This document shows positions 14,801-26,729 of a stretch of DNA of 64,000 nucleotides, piece by piece. How positions within the stretch are numbered: the first letter of the stretch is position 1; each line of letters starts with the position of its first letter. This DNA is from Lycocorax pyrrhopterus obiensis (Eukaryota; Chordata; Aves; Passeriformes; Paradisaeidae): NCBI GenBank assembly GCA_014706295.1, contig JACSVZ010000016.1, positions 5,065,168 to 5,129,167 on the forward strand, written 5' to 3'. The notes beneath the pieces are model-generated. The model was not told where the DNA came from. It saw only the letters and a program-made list of their open reading frames with translations, and did not search any database. A program made the position numbers and the translations under genes.

Positions 14801-15898
14801 AGACACTGTCTTATAATCAAGACTAAAATAGTTGCCTACATTGTAGTTACCAGTTTCTTAACTGTCTAAAAATAAAGCAACAAATGTAATGCAGTGCCAG
14901 ACATGGAACCAACCGAAATAATGTTAACCTACATCAAGCCTGCAAAGGTAACCGCAGTGTGCCTGCTGGTAACCTTCAATCTAACCTGGAGTTAAACACT
15001 CAGTGACTCTGCAATTTTGGTTTGTATCTTCAAAAGAACCAGAGAAGCCAGTTCTGTCTCTGTAGTCCAACTCTGTTTCACCACACAGTGAACGGAGTTC
15101 ATTATCCATTGAACTAAACACTAAGTAATGAGTTAACAATAATTAAACTGAAAGAGACACAGATTAAAGGAATTTATTATTCCCTGATCTGCCAAGCAAA
15201 TTGTTTAGATACCTGCAATCAATGAGTAATGATGAAACAGAATAAAACCCCAACAAACCAAAGAGCCAACAACAGGCTCGTAAAAATCTGTTCAGTAAGG
15301 CCCATGTATCTTCGTTAGGTTGAACAGCACAGCATTTTAATCAACAAAACCCCCCCTGTCTTTATGTATCATGAGATCAGAGGCAGAATGTGGCCCTAAA
15401 TTACGCTGTTACTGTTTATTATTCGTGTATCACAGGACTGATGAAGATTTATGGTCCCATTGTGCTAAGTACTGTATAGTGAAATTCAGAGACATGGTGA
15501 GAATCGGTACTCCAAGACTTTATAATTCAAAGACAAATCACGAAAACAAGGTATTGTAATTTAAAGACAGTAATGAACAGATGGGGATTGGCAATACAGA
15601 CAGATTAAGCAACTCGCCCAAGGTCATGCCAGACACATGTGCCAGAGACGAAAATTTAGCTGATCTCTGGAGTACCAGCACAAGTTTTTACTCATGTAGG
15701 AGAACGCTGTTGCTCCTCTTTGATTTCACTAGATGTCATATTTCATAAGCTAATAAATAAGTTCAAAAATTGCTAATGTTACATGGCAGTACTGGAAGGA
15801 TTTTCTTTCACGCCTCTCTCCTTAGAAGACCGTCATTAACAACAGTCCTCTGTGTACACCTACACCTGATCTGTGTATGGCACAATTACAGCATTTGC
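5854..15898. other. Intronic non-coding block
   Basis: About 10 kb without a recognised exon. Chance open frames of up to about 190 codons occur (for example 7772-8338 minus and 11382-11957 plus) but resemble no family I know. GC-rich, CpG-bearing patches lie at about 6940-7110 and 9660-9720. A direct duplication TGAATAGCTG x2 is at 14129-14148. One hairpin is listed separately. Confidence 0.65.
8662..8685. repeat. Inverted repeat, 9-bp stem
   Basis: ATTCCTTCT and AGAAGGAAT are perfect reverse complements around a 6-nt loop CGCTGA. The stem is too short for a typical microRNA precursor. Confidence 0.7.
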
Positions 15899-16420
15899 AC
15901 AGAATAATTGAAGCCTCCAGGTCTTCTGCAGCCATCTAGTCCAACCCCTCATTCAAAGCAGGACAAACTAGAGCACATGCTCCAGGGCCCGGTCCACTCA
16001 AACTCTGAGTATCTCCAAGGATGGAGATGGAAATCACACCACCTCTCTGGACTCCTGTGCCTGTGTTCAATCACTCAGGTTGAAAAAGTCTTTCCTTGTA
16101 TGAAATTAGTATTTTCCCAGTTCCAACTGGCGTCCACCACCTCCTATCCTGCTGCCACGCACACAGTCTAGCTCTGTCTCCTCTGTTCCCACACACTGAG
16201 TAGTTGCAGGCAGCAATGGGATCTCCTCTAGCCTTCTTTCTTCTAGACTTCACTTGCTGAACAAGCCCAGTGCTCAGAGCTTCCCCTGGGGCACCACGCA
16301 CTCCAGCACCCACCAGCAGCTTGGTGGCTGTGCCAGACCCGCCCCAGTGCAGCCGAACCTTTCCTTCACAGGTACCCTGAAACGGAACATCATGCTCCAG
16401 ATGCAGCCTCACAGCCACCA
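15899..16420 (-). mobile_element. CR1 LINE 3' fragment, about 520 bp
   Basis: Reading along the plus strand gives the reverse complement of a CR1 3' region. It begins AGAATAATTGAAGCC, then CCATCTAGTCCAACCCC, later GGGATCTCCTCTAGCCTTC and CTCCAGATGCAGCCTCAC. All are recognisable CR1 landmarks in the expected order. The element is old, carries many mutations and is truncated at its 5' end near 16420. A long minus-strand open frame at 16071-16511 overlaps it by chance. Confidence 0.85.
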
Positions 16421-17691
16421 AACACAAGACTACAAGGCACTTCATACTGTTTTTTAAATAAAGGATGTAAATACCTAATTTTCTTCTGTCAGTTGTTGCA
16501 TTTTTATGCATTTTATACTACACAAACCCTGCAGCCTCCAGTTTACAGAACAACACAGGAACATTATTTTTGCACACCACTTGTGGACGTTTGCTGTTCC
16601 AGGGGTCTCAGCACATGCAGGCACACGGGACCCTGAGAGCAACCACTGCTCCCATGAAGAACCCTGGAAAGGGACATTTCACAAGTCTTTTTCTGCAGCT
16701 GGCAAAAAGGATAGCCAGGTCAGCCTGAGTGATGTAACATGCTCAAAATGTATCAGTGACAGCAGGATAACACAAGACACCATGCTGCTGGACACACATA
16801 CATCAGCAGATACATTTAGGAATTTCAGTCCTAAAACCTGTCACACAGTGTTTTGCTAACAGTGAAAAATATTTAATTTACGACTGCGACAGGAGATCTC
16901 TTCAGTGCAACACAAACAGTAGCAGCAGTGTTACTAATTAAACCAAAGCTCAAGCTCCCAGACAGCTGATCCAGGATAGTGGGAGAAGTGATACTGCATT
17001 TCAACACAGTGGCTTTTTCTCCTGGTTTACAAGTAAAATGTGCCCCCTGTCAAAAGGTGTTTGCTCTCTGTTTATTTTAAGAATAAAGTCACAGCTTAAG
17101 GTTTGCTTATTTATATTTGCTGGCACCTGTGAAGATTTACCAATAAAAATTTCATTTTAATTAGTTCTGCAGAATTGCTATCAACATTTGGCTTAGGTTT
17201 TCCCTGAATGTCCTGCCCTAAGGAGCAGCACGATCAGTCCACTCAGCCATCCTGATACAAAAGGCTTGGCATGGAGACATTTGGGGCTTTAGTGATCCCA
17301 CAACTGAACAGTGCAGGACACATGGATATGGCAAAACAAGTTGTACCCCTTGCTGCCATCCAGCTGGGTGTCAGAAGCAAGCTCTGGATGCCAATGGCAC
17401 TTTTATACCAACTGTGAAAGTAGAGCAATGGAGCCCCAGCTTTGGGATGAGCCATTCCTCCATTTATGGATACATTTAAAGCCACACCAGTGATCCCTTA
17501 AGCAAAGGCACATGCTACATCCAAGTACAGGGATCACATCATGCCCCAAAGAGGACTTTGCCTGCATGAGAGCTGTGTTTGTGAGCACAGGGCACATGGC
17601 CAGGTAACACTCACCCATCACAAGCTCAGCGTACGGCCACCATGCACCTGCAAAAGTTTGTGTTTTGGGCACAGAACAGACCTGCCGCAAA
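16421..17691. other. Intronic non-coding block
   Basis: AT-leaning sequence between two CR1 fragments. I see no exon, RNA gene or regulatory motif that I can support. Confidence 0.65.
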
Positions 17692-17772
17692 TCATAGACT
17701 TGTTTAGGTTGGAAAGGATCTCTAAGATCATCAAACCCAACCATTAACCCAGCACTGCCAAGCCCACCACTT
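17692..17772 (-). mobile_element. CR1 LINE 3'-terminal fragment
   Basis: The plus strand reads TCATAGACTTGTTTAGGTT, then GGAAAGGATCTCTAAGATC, and later CCAACCATTAACCCAGCACT, which is the reverse complement of a CR1 3' end. Similarity fades after CAAGCCCACCACT, so this is a short 5'-truncated insertion. Confidence 0.85.
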
Positions 17773-20700
17773 GCAAAAGGCAAACTGGAACACTTCTCTG
17801 ACCTCCCCAGGCTCTTCCCACTCTCTATTCCACACCAATCCCCCAACACACAAACAGCTGGGGCATTCTACAACCCACTGCCATCGGACAGGATGGGGCA
17901 CAGGCCCTGGGGAGCCGGCAGCTGAGTCCAAGGGATTTCTGCCCGTGGGTTCCCACTATTGTGCAGCCCTTCCTCAAATTCACAGCAGATGAGTCCCTTA
18001 GCTACGCTGTGGCCTTGAGAGCCTCTCTAATAAAAATACCAGCCTCTTCCTCCTCCCTCATCATGGAAGCCTCTCTGAGACCTCCCGCAAATGCAAGGGG
18101 AGACAGAGAGGGGTTCTTTCGCAGGGGTTGTTTGGTATTCTGTCACAAAGCCAAACAGATGTTTGTAACACTCTAAACTGGTTATACAACTGTTTTAAAC
18201 TCGCGCAGCTGTGCACAGCGAGCAACTGCATCGGGGGAGAAGACCACTGCTCTTACATCTAGGGACTGGAGTTTAATAAACCAAACTTCCTGTGAGTTAT
18301 TCAAGCTCTCTCATTCCAATTTAGCGTTTATGGCAGAGGAAACTGCTGAAACAAGAAAAGCGAAGTGGCTTTTCCAGCTTCATGGTGAAAATTTGCATCC
18401 AGATGGGGACTAGGACTAGACCTCCCTCCTGCCAGACCCAGACGGTAATTACAGCACCCGATTTGCACCACGCAGCTTATCTGGGGAGGAACAGACGAGA
18501 CTCTGGGACAGCAGCCCTCATACAAAAGTCTGTTGTGCTTGGCACTCACTTCAGGATCAATTATACAATGAAATCACTGCAAACTTCAATGCAACAACAT
18601 GAACTGAGAGCAGAAGAGACTGAAGTACTCTCTTTATATCTGTATTTTTAAAAATGTAAAATTAATGCTAATTTCTGACAGTGCTTTTATTATATTTATG
18701 AACAAAAATTACAACTATGAATTTCTAAAATACTCATATTTTAGAAATATGCCCGTCCAACTAAATTACACAGGAGAGTTTTACAATCCTATAAAATACT
18801 AATTTTTTGCAAGCCAAAACTATTTGTCATAGAGTATTTGCATTTTAGTCATATAAAAGCTTGACTGTCTACATAAGTACTACCACGTTGCTCCCCAAAA
18901 CCACAGCAAAACTTCTGTTGTTGTTTTCTTCTCTTTTTTATACTTCAGAAGAATGCACGGCAATTGAAAAACTGGTTTTACTCATGTTGCTAGCACAGGA
19001 GTCTGTAACAGCTGGGTAATTCTGTATTTCTGATTCATGCTGCACTATACAGAAAGGCACATAAAATCAAATTAGTTTTATAATTTCTACACAGGCAACA
19101 CAGTTGTGATGAGTGTATTTTTTAAAACTCAGAAGCAGGAGTGTTGTGAAAAACTGTCACAGCACTCTGCTTATTTGAACTTTGAGAAAGAAAAGTTTTT
19201 CACATCTGAAGAATTCCAAGTAAAACAGGAACACATTACTGGGCAGCAGTGACTGACCAAGCTCACAGCTCTGTCACGTTCAGACAAGCATTTTAAGTGT
19301 CTGCAGCCTACAGCTTCATTATTTTTTGCAGAACAATCTGGCAACGGAGGTAACCCGATTCCCTGGGAATCAAATGTTACTTACAGACAGGTTTCACCTG
19401 TCAGGGATAAAACATATTCTGAGCAACAAAGTGTCAGGGTATACAGACACCAGAGGAGAGGGCCGTCTGTCCTTCACAGCTAACAGAGAATAAACGAAAT
19501 GTTCTGCTTTCATTGAGTTTTGAATTTTATCTGTTTTTTGTAACTTTGAGGGAAAATACTTGAATGCAATGGCAGCTACAGCAATGTTGTGCAAACAAAC
19601 TACAAAACACAGTGGAATAACCTTCAAGCAACTGCTATGAGGGCTCCTACAAGCTTTAGGATCTCCTTTCCCTAGGTCTCTCCCTATCACGATGGGGCAG
19701 TTACCCTTACAGCCATCAGTAAGACACAGACAGCAAAACAAAAGTGTCAACTTTTCCCAGGTAAATTTAAAGATGAAGAGACTGTTATGGACTTGCTCCA
19801 GGCCACCACCCATGTAGGTGGCATGTCTACCCCACAGGCTGCCCACTGGGCCTCTCCTTCCTTCTCACAGCTGTGCCTGGGAATCAGTATTTGGAGGAAA
19901 ATTGAAAAACAAGGCCCAACTCTGGCCTAACTTATAGAGGTAGAAAGGAGTGACTTAGGATTTTCAGAAAGACTCGATCTACTCAGCAAGTTCAGAAGGG
20001 GCAGATGAAAGCTGAGGAGGGCACTTGATGGTGACTTTCCTTCCACCCAACCAGAAGCAGCACGTCCAGCTCCTTTCTGAATTAACACTCAACTAAGCAG
20101 AAGCTCTTGCAGAGGGAAAGCCAAAAAGGTGACTCTATGTTTGCTCCATGCCCTCTGCAGGGCAGGACATTCCAGGGACATGGGAGGCCCTCTGCCCGTA
20201 CCCTGGGCAGGTAGAGCCCAGCCCTGCTATTGAGTAGCACTCGGAGCACGGGGAGCTGGATGTGCTTCCATCAGGGCAGGACACCTCACTGAAGGCAACT
20301 CTCCGCAGGGGCTTTTGTTACAGCTTCTCTGAGCAGGAGCAACACGTGCGCTCACCACCCTGGAAGCTGCTTGCGGGAAAGCAGCACTCCTGTCTGGAGG
20401 CAACACCTGCCCTGCCACAGGAGTTAGGCAGAGCCAGCTGAGCCAAGTGTGTGCCAGAGCAGCCTGCTGTTTTGACATTATCCCCTCCCTGGGGCTACCT
20501 GCCTGCTACGTGTACACAGAAGCATCCCATGGGGCACAGACAGAAATCCAATATACAGAAACATACAGCATTCAGCAGAGACCTGGGCAGCAAACAGAAA
20601 TTAAAGCTGTTTTCCCCAAGGAAGCCTGTGGGTTTCCACAGAATTGAGATGTCTATTTCCCTGGTCTTCCCCTGAAATTCTCAGTTGAATGCAGGAAGCA

Positions 20701-21639
20701 AATACAAAATTTCTCCTTGTGCCAGTGACACCTGTCAGTCACTCCCCCAACTACCCTGCTCCTCACTTCCACAGTCCCACAAGACAAGCGAGAACAACAC
20801 ACGAGCTTCTGCCACGAGACCAAAGCTGCAGCACTGGCCCCAGCCACACAGTGCTGAGACTACTGCAGGCAGCAGGGTCAGGATATTGCTCACACCAACA
20901 GCTCTCTGAGGCTGGAGCCATCCTTTTGTCCTGCCTTCCCCTGCCATACTGGGCCTAATGCAATTTGATGCTGCAATAAAAATAGATGATCCTCAACCCC
21001 CCTCCCCGGCCTAATGGGCACTGGTGGGTCAGGCACAGAGCCTGTGCTCAGCTGCTGCTCATGGGCAGGTGCTCCAGGGCCTCTGTTTTCACGTATCGTT
21101 GTTGTGACCTACAAGGAAAATAAAACCTCTGGCTTTAAATACACATTTTTGATAACAAAGTTACCAGCTCCCACTCTGCCTTTGGCTAAGTCAAAGCACA
21201 CTTAATTATTGAAATCACCCAGAGGAATATATCTATCTGGTCCCCTCCATGTGAGACAATTGTACTGAAAGCAATAGAACATTAAACCAACTGTTTTACA
21301 GTCGCTGCCAAAAACCACACATCTCCTATTAAACCCATCCGGAGAACCCAGACATTGACTGACATGTGTTCTTAAATAAACCAGGGCACTTGCAGGGCGG
21401 GAACAGGAAAAGGAGAGATGAGGTGAGCTCTGCAGTTTCACACAGCGGTGCTGGTGGGTGTCTCCAGCTATACATCCACGCAAATTTTTTGGAAAAAGAA
21501 ACAGCAGGCTTTTGCTTCACCAACAAAAGCAGCTGTTGAAATGGGTTTTTTTCAGACACAGCTGATAAGGATAATTACGTGGTGAGAGCTTAGTCATCCA
21601 TATCACGGTGACAGAAAAGCAGATTCTCTTAAAAACAAC
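17773..21639. other. Intronic non-coding block
   Basis: No coding exon recognised. The AT-rich stretch at about 18640-19120 contains the 12-bp-arm inverted repeat listed separately. A GC-richer stretch at about 20140-20480 has only chance open frames. Confidence 0.65.
18721..18748. repeat. Perfect inverted repeat, 12-bp arms, 4-nt loop
   Basis: ATTTCTAAAATA (18721-18732) and TATTTTAGAAAT (18737-18748) are exact reverse complements around CTCA. This AT-rich hairpin is long for chance in a local sense, though AT-rich DNA gives such palindromes more often. Confidence 0.85.
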
Positions 21640-21860
21640 GCCAGCACCACACGACTCTCCGGACGCCGGCAGGAAGATCCCCGGTCCGGGAATGCCGCTA
21701 GAGGGCGGCCCTTTTCTCCACGGATCCCGTTTCCACGGGCGCGCACACGGAGCGGCCGCGCACCGGCACCGCAGCGCCCGGCGCAGGGCGCGCACACCGC
21801 CCGGCGCTTCGGGCACACACGGAGACGCACCGCTCAGGCACGGCCGCCCCTGACACTCCC
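21640..21860. promoter_or_regulatory. Intronic CpG-rich patch
   Basis: About 220 bp rich in G+C and CpG (for example GGGCGCGCAC, GCGGCCGCGC, GCCCGGCGCAGGGCGCGC) stand out from AT-leaning intron on both sides. It lies about 5 kb inside GPC1 intron 1. It could be a methylation-free regulatory element, an alternative promoter or an insulator. I could not define an exon in it. It contains a strong CTCF-like motif. Confidence 0.6.
21693..21710 (+). promoter_or_regulatory. CTCF-like binding motif
   Basis: The core CCGCTAGAGGGCGG at 21695-21708 fits the vertebrate CTCF core (CCASYAGRKGGCRS), with G for A at the third position as the only departure I see. It sits at the left edge of the intronic CpG patch. 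If bound, orientation is plus. Occupancy cannot be judged from sequence. Confidence 0.6.
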
Positions 21861-24160
21861 ACCAAAACACTTGCCAGGTGGAGGAAAAGGCACACAGCTC
21901 CCTGTGTTTTGCCTCGTCAGAAACAGCGCTCTAAACCCAGCAGGCTACAAAGGCCATTCTGATCTGCCCCGAATAAATCCAGTTCATTAACGGGATTCTG
22001 TTGTATCTGGGAGTCCTCCGTGGAGCTCATCTTGAGAAATCCTTCTGCCCTGAGGAACTACAACCCAAATGTAATGACCACCTCACAAAGTGCTGGATCA
22101 ACAGAGTGCCCCTTTTAATCATGGGTAAAGATCTTTCCTTGGGAATGGAGGAGCCCCAGATTTTATGTTTCAAACCACAGATGTAGGTTTGTCCCACTTT
22201 GGAAGTGCCAGCTGCTGAAACACCCTCCAAGACGAGGTTCCATTACCCCCTTCCAAGAGCCTGATCAAGTCCCAGCCGGTTGCCAGACCTGTTCTCTACT
22301 TAGATAATACTTCTCTAAAGGGCTCAAATACATACACTTGACAATGTTTTCATCATAAAACCTAATTATACAGCCTAAAAGGTTAAAATAATTGTTGTGA
22401 TTCCTTTCAGCTGGGGAGCCAGGGAAGGATCTGAGTGAGATGTGTGACTGGATGGGCAGCCTGGCAAAGTCCGGCTGGCTTTTTGCTGTTGCCTCCTCTT
22501 CTTTAGCTGCCTTGCCCCCACTGCCGATGTCAACAAGCTCAACCTAGCAGCAAGCCACATCTAGGAAGGATTAATCTCAGGAATAAACAAACCAAAGCAG
22601 AAGTCCAAACCAAAGAGAGAGTAAGGGCCAAGCACATCCACATCAAATCACAACCCTCAGGTCTTCTCCAGTCCGTGAAGGAACTACCTCTGCGCGAGAC
22701 TCTGGGGAGCAGTCACCCAACCAACACCAGTAACCCCAAGACACTCCCATAAGTCAGAGAAAGCTGGATATCCCCCCCACAGTGTGATATTTTGTGGTGC
22801 AGGCTCACTCCCTTCTATCACAAGCCACACTGTGAGCCTAAGACCAGTCCTTAACACAGACACTAAGAAGTACCTCTAGAGCAGGGTATGTCTCCCCTTC
22901 AGTGGCCAGAGCAGGGGACCTGCAGTGGGGTGATGGTGTCTGGGCAGCAAGAATGTGAGACAGTAAAAACAGAGTCCTCCTACCTCCGGAGGACTCGAGA
23001 GGAAACAGAAAACCTGGAAGTTCTCAAACTGGTTTCCCATATTTTGTAGCAATCAGAGAAAGGGGGTGTGGGGCATCCAAATGGAGAGTGGGAACACACT
23101 CCAACACGCAGGAAAACTGTGATCAAGTTAGTAGTACATCTTATGGGAGCAAGTGGTGTAACTTTCCCAAACTCAAGGAGTAGGGGGCTTTTCCCCCAGC
23201 TTTAGAAACTTTCTTGTAGGCAGATCTTCACCCGAGACTCCGGGTGCACAGCTGTCTGTCAGGATTGCTAACACGAGCAGACGCTGCTTTCATGTTTGGG
23301 AATTTTGCCATGGACTTCAAAGTACTGAGATATAACACCTTGTGTATTCCCTAAACACACTTAATAACAGCACCTGACACATTCAAAGTGCTTAGACATG
23401 TTAAAGGCATTGTACAACATTAGCAAAAAACCAGGAAACCCTGTCTAGGTGGTTCATGAGAAATCTGGTAAGCCAAGAGTCTATCCCTGAATCAGATGCT
23501 TATCTATTAGCCAGCTAATAACTGTGTGACTGCTTCTCCAACTGATCCGTACGGCCACAAGCAGGGACTACCTTCTGGCGAGCTGTGGAGACACTAGATT
23601 ATTCATAATCCTCTTAAATCATAACTAAGAATACAGATTAGAAGGTGTAAAGCGTGCAGTAAGTGTTCTAAACCCAACACAAACACAGCCAATCTCAGTC
23701 TGAGTCAGAGCCCGCATCCTGGGAGCTCGCTGAACTCCTTCTGCAGTGCAGCTCTGGGGGTGCAGGCAGTGTGTGGTTTGGCTCCTGGGGCTGGGCTGCT
23801 GTGACACCATCACACACCAAGCAGTGCCTGGAGCCAGGCCAAAGCAGACAGGAGCAAGGTCAGCCGAGCACGGCAGCACCACTTTGGGGACAAGGCCATT
23901 GGGCTAAGAAATTAATGTTCCCCTTTGCTTCAGGGCAAGCAATGGAGAGAAGGAACAGCAAGGTCTCCTTGGAGAGGGACAAAGTGAAGGGCTTTTGTCT
24001 CCAGACAGCTCAGAAATAAAATTAAAACATAGTTCATGGGGTAGTTCTTAAAACATGGAGAAGACCACCATCAGGAAACCTCAGCAAGGTCCAACTGGAG
24101 ACAACATTGAACCCACATTGAACTCACTTCATCATCTCTTAACTTAGCCAAAAGTTGGCC
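21861..24160. other. Intronic non-coding block
   Basis: Nothing recognisable: no named repeat and no plausible exon. Confidence 0.65.
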
Positions 24161-24410
24161 AATCACAAAATCACCAAAGTTGGAAGAAACCTTCAGTATC
24201 ATCTAATCCAATTGTCAACCCAGCACCACCATAACAACCCCTTATCCACATCCCCGAGTGACTCCACCGCCTCCCCAGACAACTCATCCTAATGCATGGC
24301 TACTCTTTCAGTGGAAGTTTTTTTCTAATATCTAATCTGAACTTGCCCTGGCACAACCTAAGACCCTTTCCTCTCCTTTCACTTGAGACACGGCAGAAGA
24401 CACGTACCCC
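24161..24410 (-). mobile_element. CR1 LINE 3' fragment with internal deletion
   Basis: The plus strand carries reverse-complement CR1 landmarks in order: AATCACAAAATCACCAAAGT, then TTGTCAACCCAGCACCACCA, TGACTCCACCGCCTCCC, TACTCTTTCAGTGGAAG, TTCTAATATCTAATCTGAAC and CCTGGCACAACCTAAGACCC. The stretch usually found between the CCACATCC and TGACTCCACC segments seems to be missing, suggesting a deletion of a few tens of bases. Confidence 0.88.
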
Positions 24411-26269
24411 TCCTCAGCTGTGTGCCCGTGGATGCATTCACAGGTGTCAGTGGGTGTAACCTGACAAGGCTCCATGCAGATCACAACCCCCACGGTCAGC
24501 GAGCTGAACTGGTGCCACTGAAACCAGCCCGAAGCAACAAGCATTTGGACCAAATGTGGGATTATAAACTGCCTGATTCTGTACTTGGTACATGTGGGGA
24601 TACTGCAAGGAGGGTCTTGAGACCCTTCTTGGAGACAGGAGAACTGGCACCAACCTTTGCACTAACCAGCACAGCTGCTAAAAGGCACAGAGGACACACA
24701 ATGCTGTACTTTATCAGGACATTTCTATCTGTGCTCACTGAGGTTTTAACTACACTGGGCAAGTACTACAGCAACACAAAAACACGTTCCTGAACACATA
24801 TCAGTCAGGAGGTACGCATAATTACCAATGAAAATCATCAAGTCTGTTAGCTGTTCTAAACACCAGGCTAATGGTAACAGCAGCAGATTTATACGTGGAA
24901 CATTCTTCCTCCAAGTATTTCTTCATATTACTTTCCATGCAGTATTCCTCAAGTTTTCATAGCATTTATCTACAGAGTTTCCCTGTCTACAGTAACAGCC
25001 AGAGATGCCTGGTTTGATACTCCAATTATAACTACTGTGGCTTGAGACTGCCAGCGTATGTGCTCGTACCAACAAACAGCAGGAAACAGAACTCCTGGAT
25101 CCTGGAAATCTGACACTTTTGGAACCTCAACAATTTGCAGGTACAAGATGTTTTACTTGCTGCTAACCTGCGATATGTGATACTTGCAACCACAGCTGCT
25201 GCGAGCCTCACTGACTGCCCCGTAGTACTATCCCTGTGTACAATGCCGGAGCCACCTTCACGAGTGTTTGTAAACATTTAGCCTTCCAAGGACTTTCCAC
25301 TCGAAACACGACTGCTAATGTATTCCCATCTGCAATAATTAGATGCAAATTTATAAAAAGCCACTTTCTTGCTCAACTGAATTACTATTCTATTAATAGT
25401 GATGTTCAAATGATTCTGAAACTCCCCACTGTTTAACTTTGAGGACTGCTCGTTTTACTTTGGAAATTTACTCTCAGCTGTAACTTGACAAAGAAAGTAT
25501 TAATTTGTTCACATTTATGAGGCACGTATATGGTTCAGCCTTCTCCATTCATAGGTCCGACAACAAATTGGTTTCTCTGAAAAAATACCTGATGAAATAT
25601 TCAACATAAGGCATTCTGTAGCTCAGATGTGCACTACAAACTGCAGTTTTACTGGGGTGTCCCTGTAGGCTGGCTCCGGCACGTACGCCTGCATGTTTTA
25701 TGCTTTGTCTGAAGGAGGAAGCTCCCACAAGTGAGGAGAAGGCTCTCGGATATGGGTCGCAAGTTGGTGTACCAAAACTTAGACGAGAATTTAAAAAAAA
25801 TCTACCAAACATCAGCACATTTTCCCCAAGCCTTCAGAGAAAAAAAAACGAAGCCCAAACCCAAACCCAACACAAACCAGACCTTGAATATTCTTTGTTA
25901 TTTCAGTTGTTCCTACAAAGAAGAGGAAATCAACCAAGATTTATCCAAAGGCAGAATTAAGGCAAGAGGACACACTCTAATGTAGGTTGCACAGGTTTCC
26001 TTTGCACTTCACGTTTGACACGGTCATTTTACTACTGCTTCATTTTTAGTAAGTGGCAAATACCATTTACACGTTTGTTTCCCATTTAGAAGAAGATTTA
26101 AATAAATCAATTCCTCTCTCATAACCTTTTGGCATTTTCCAGTTCCGACACCAAAACCCATTACAGTCTGATTATTCTGATTTCTGAACCAAAACCGTGA
26201 AACCCGTTTCAGCTGTACTCAAAACAGAAGCAACGAGACAATGAGAAAAAAGAAAGAACCACCACTGAA
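24411..26269. other. Intronic non-coding block next to the promoter island
   Basis: AT-leaning sequence with no exon recognised. One octamer motif ATGCAAAT is at 25343-25350 beside TAATTA-type sequence; such matches are common by chance. Confidence 0.6.
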
Positions 26270-26566
26270 CACTTGGTGCGACCACCCCCCTCACACAGCT
26301 CCGTTCGCATCGCCACTGCCGGGGAGAGACCCCTTCCAGCCCGGGCAATGCTACCAGCGGTGTTGAGAGGGGCGAGGGGAGCCCGGCCCTCGGGGAAACC
26401 TCTCGGGTCCGACTTCTCGCCGCCCACGACCCGAGACAAACTCCAGCGTGGGGCGGCGAGCGCTCCCCCGCCCCGCGGCTCCCGGAGCCGTGCCCGGGCA
26501 TCCCCCGCACAGCAGCGGCCCCGGGGCTGCCCCGGCCGGGGCACCGCGCCCTCGGCCCCCCGCGGG

Positions 26567-26572
26567 ACTCAC
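26567..26572 (-). other. GPC1: Splice donor of GPC1 exon 1
   Basis: On the minus strand the exon ends ATCTCCG and is followed directly by GTGAGT, a near-consensus U2 donor. The break falls after the first base of the glycine codon of the AEISG motif. An open frame continues through the donor to 26172, but the glypican similarity stops exactly here, so the continuation is intron. Confidence 0.92.
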
Positions 26573-26729
26573 CGGAGATCTCGGCCTGGGGCACGCCGCT
26601 GAGGCTGAAGCCCTTGGCTCCATACAGCTGCCGGACCTCGGCGCAGCTCCTCGCCTTGCTGCCGCTGTCACCGCGAGCCGGGGCGGAGGCGACACACAGC
26701 AGCCAAAATCCCCACGGGAAGACACGCAT
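26573..26729 (-). CDS. GPC1: Glypican-1, first coding exon (signal peptide and start of N-terminal domain)
   Basis: Glypican-1 is a GPI-anchored heparan sulfate proteoglycan of the cell surface that acts as co-receptor for FGF, Wnt, Hedgehog and other ligands. Only exon 1 is here: 157 nt, 52 codons plus one base of a split glycine codon. Residues 1-20 form a signal peptide with hydrophobic core [10 protein letters not shown] and likely cleavage after ARG, as in mammalian GPC1. The mature start DSGSKARSC carries the first conserved glypican cysteine (residue 29). It is followed by [18 protein letters not shown], which fits GPC1 better than GPC4 or GPC6 as I remember those families. Mammalian GPC1 has Asp where this sequence has Gly in SGVPQ. 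The start ATG at 26729 has A at -3. The frame stays open upstream to 26960, but only from a TTG, and no in-frame ATG precedes the chosen start. The exon ends in phase 1 at a GTGAGT donor, the boundary expected after AEIS-G. The rest of the gene lies to the left, outside what I could identify. Confidence 0.93.

Larger units (their letters stand above)
1..26572 (-). other. GPC1: GPC1 intron 1 (5' part; continues beyond the window)
   Basis: This is all sequence downstream of the exon 1 donor in the direction of transcription. I looked on the minus strand for the expected exon 2 start (around the conserved cysteine-rich HLRICPQ region of glypicans) and did not find it. The intron is therefore at least 26.5 kb. 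A long first intron is also known for mammalian GPC1. The assignment rests on exon 2 lying further left, which is inference. Confidence 0.75.

Noticed and set aside
1..26572. miR-149, which lies in GPC1 intron 1 in mammals
   Set aside because: I looked for the mature sequence on the minus strand and saw only a short partial resemblance near 24393 (GAAGACACG), inside a CR1 fragment and without a precursor hairpin.
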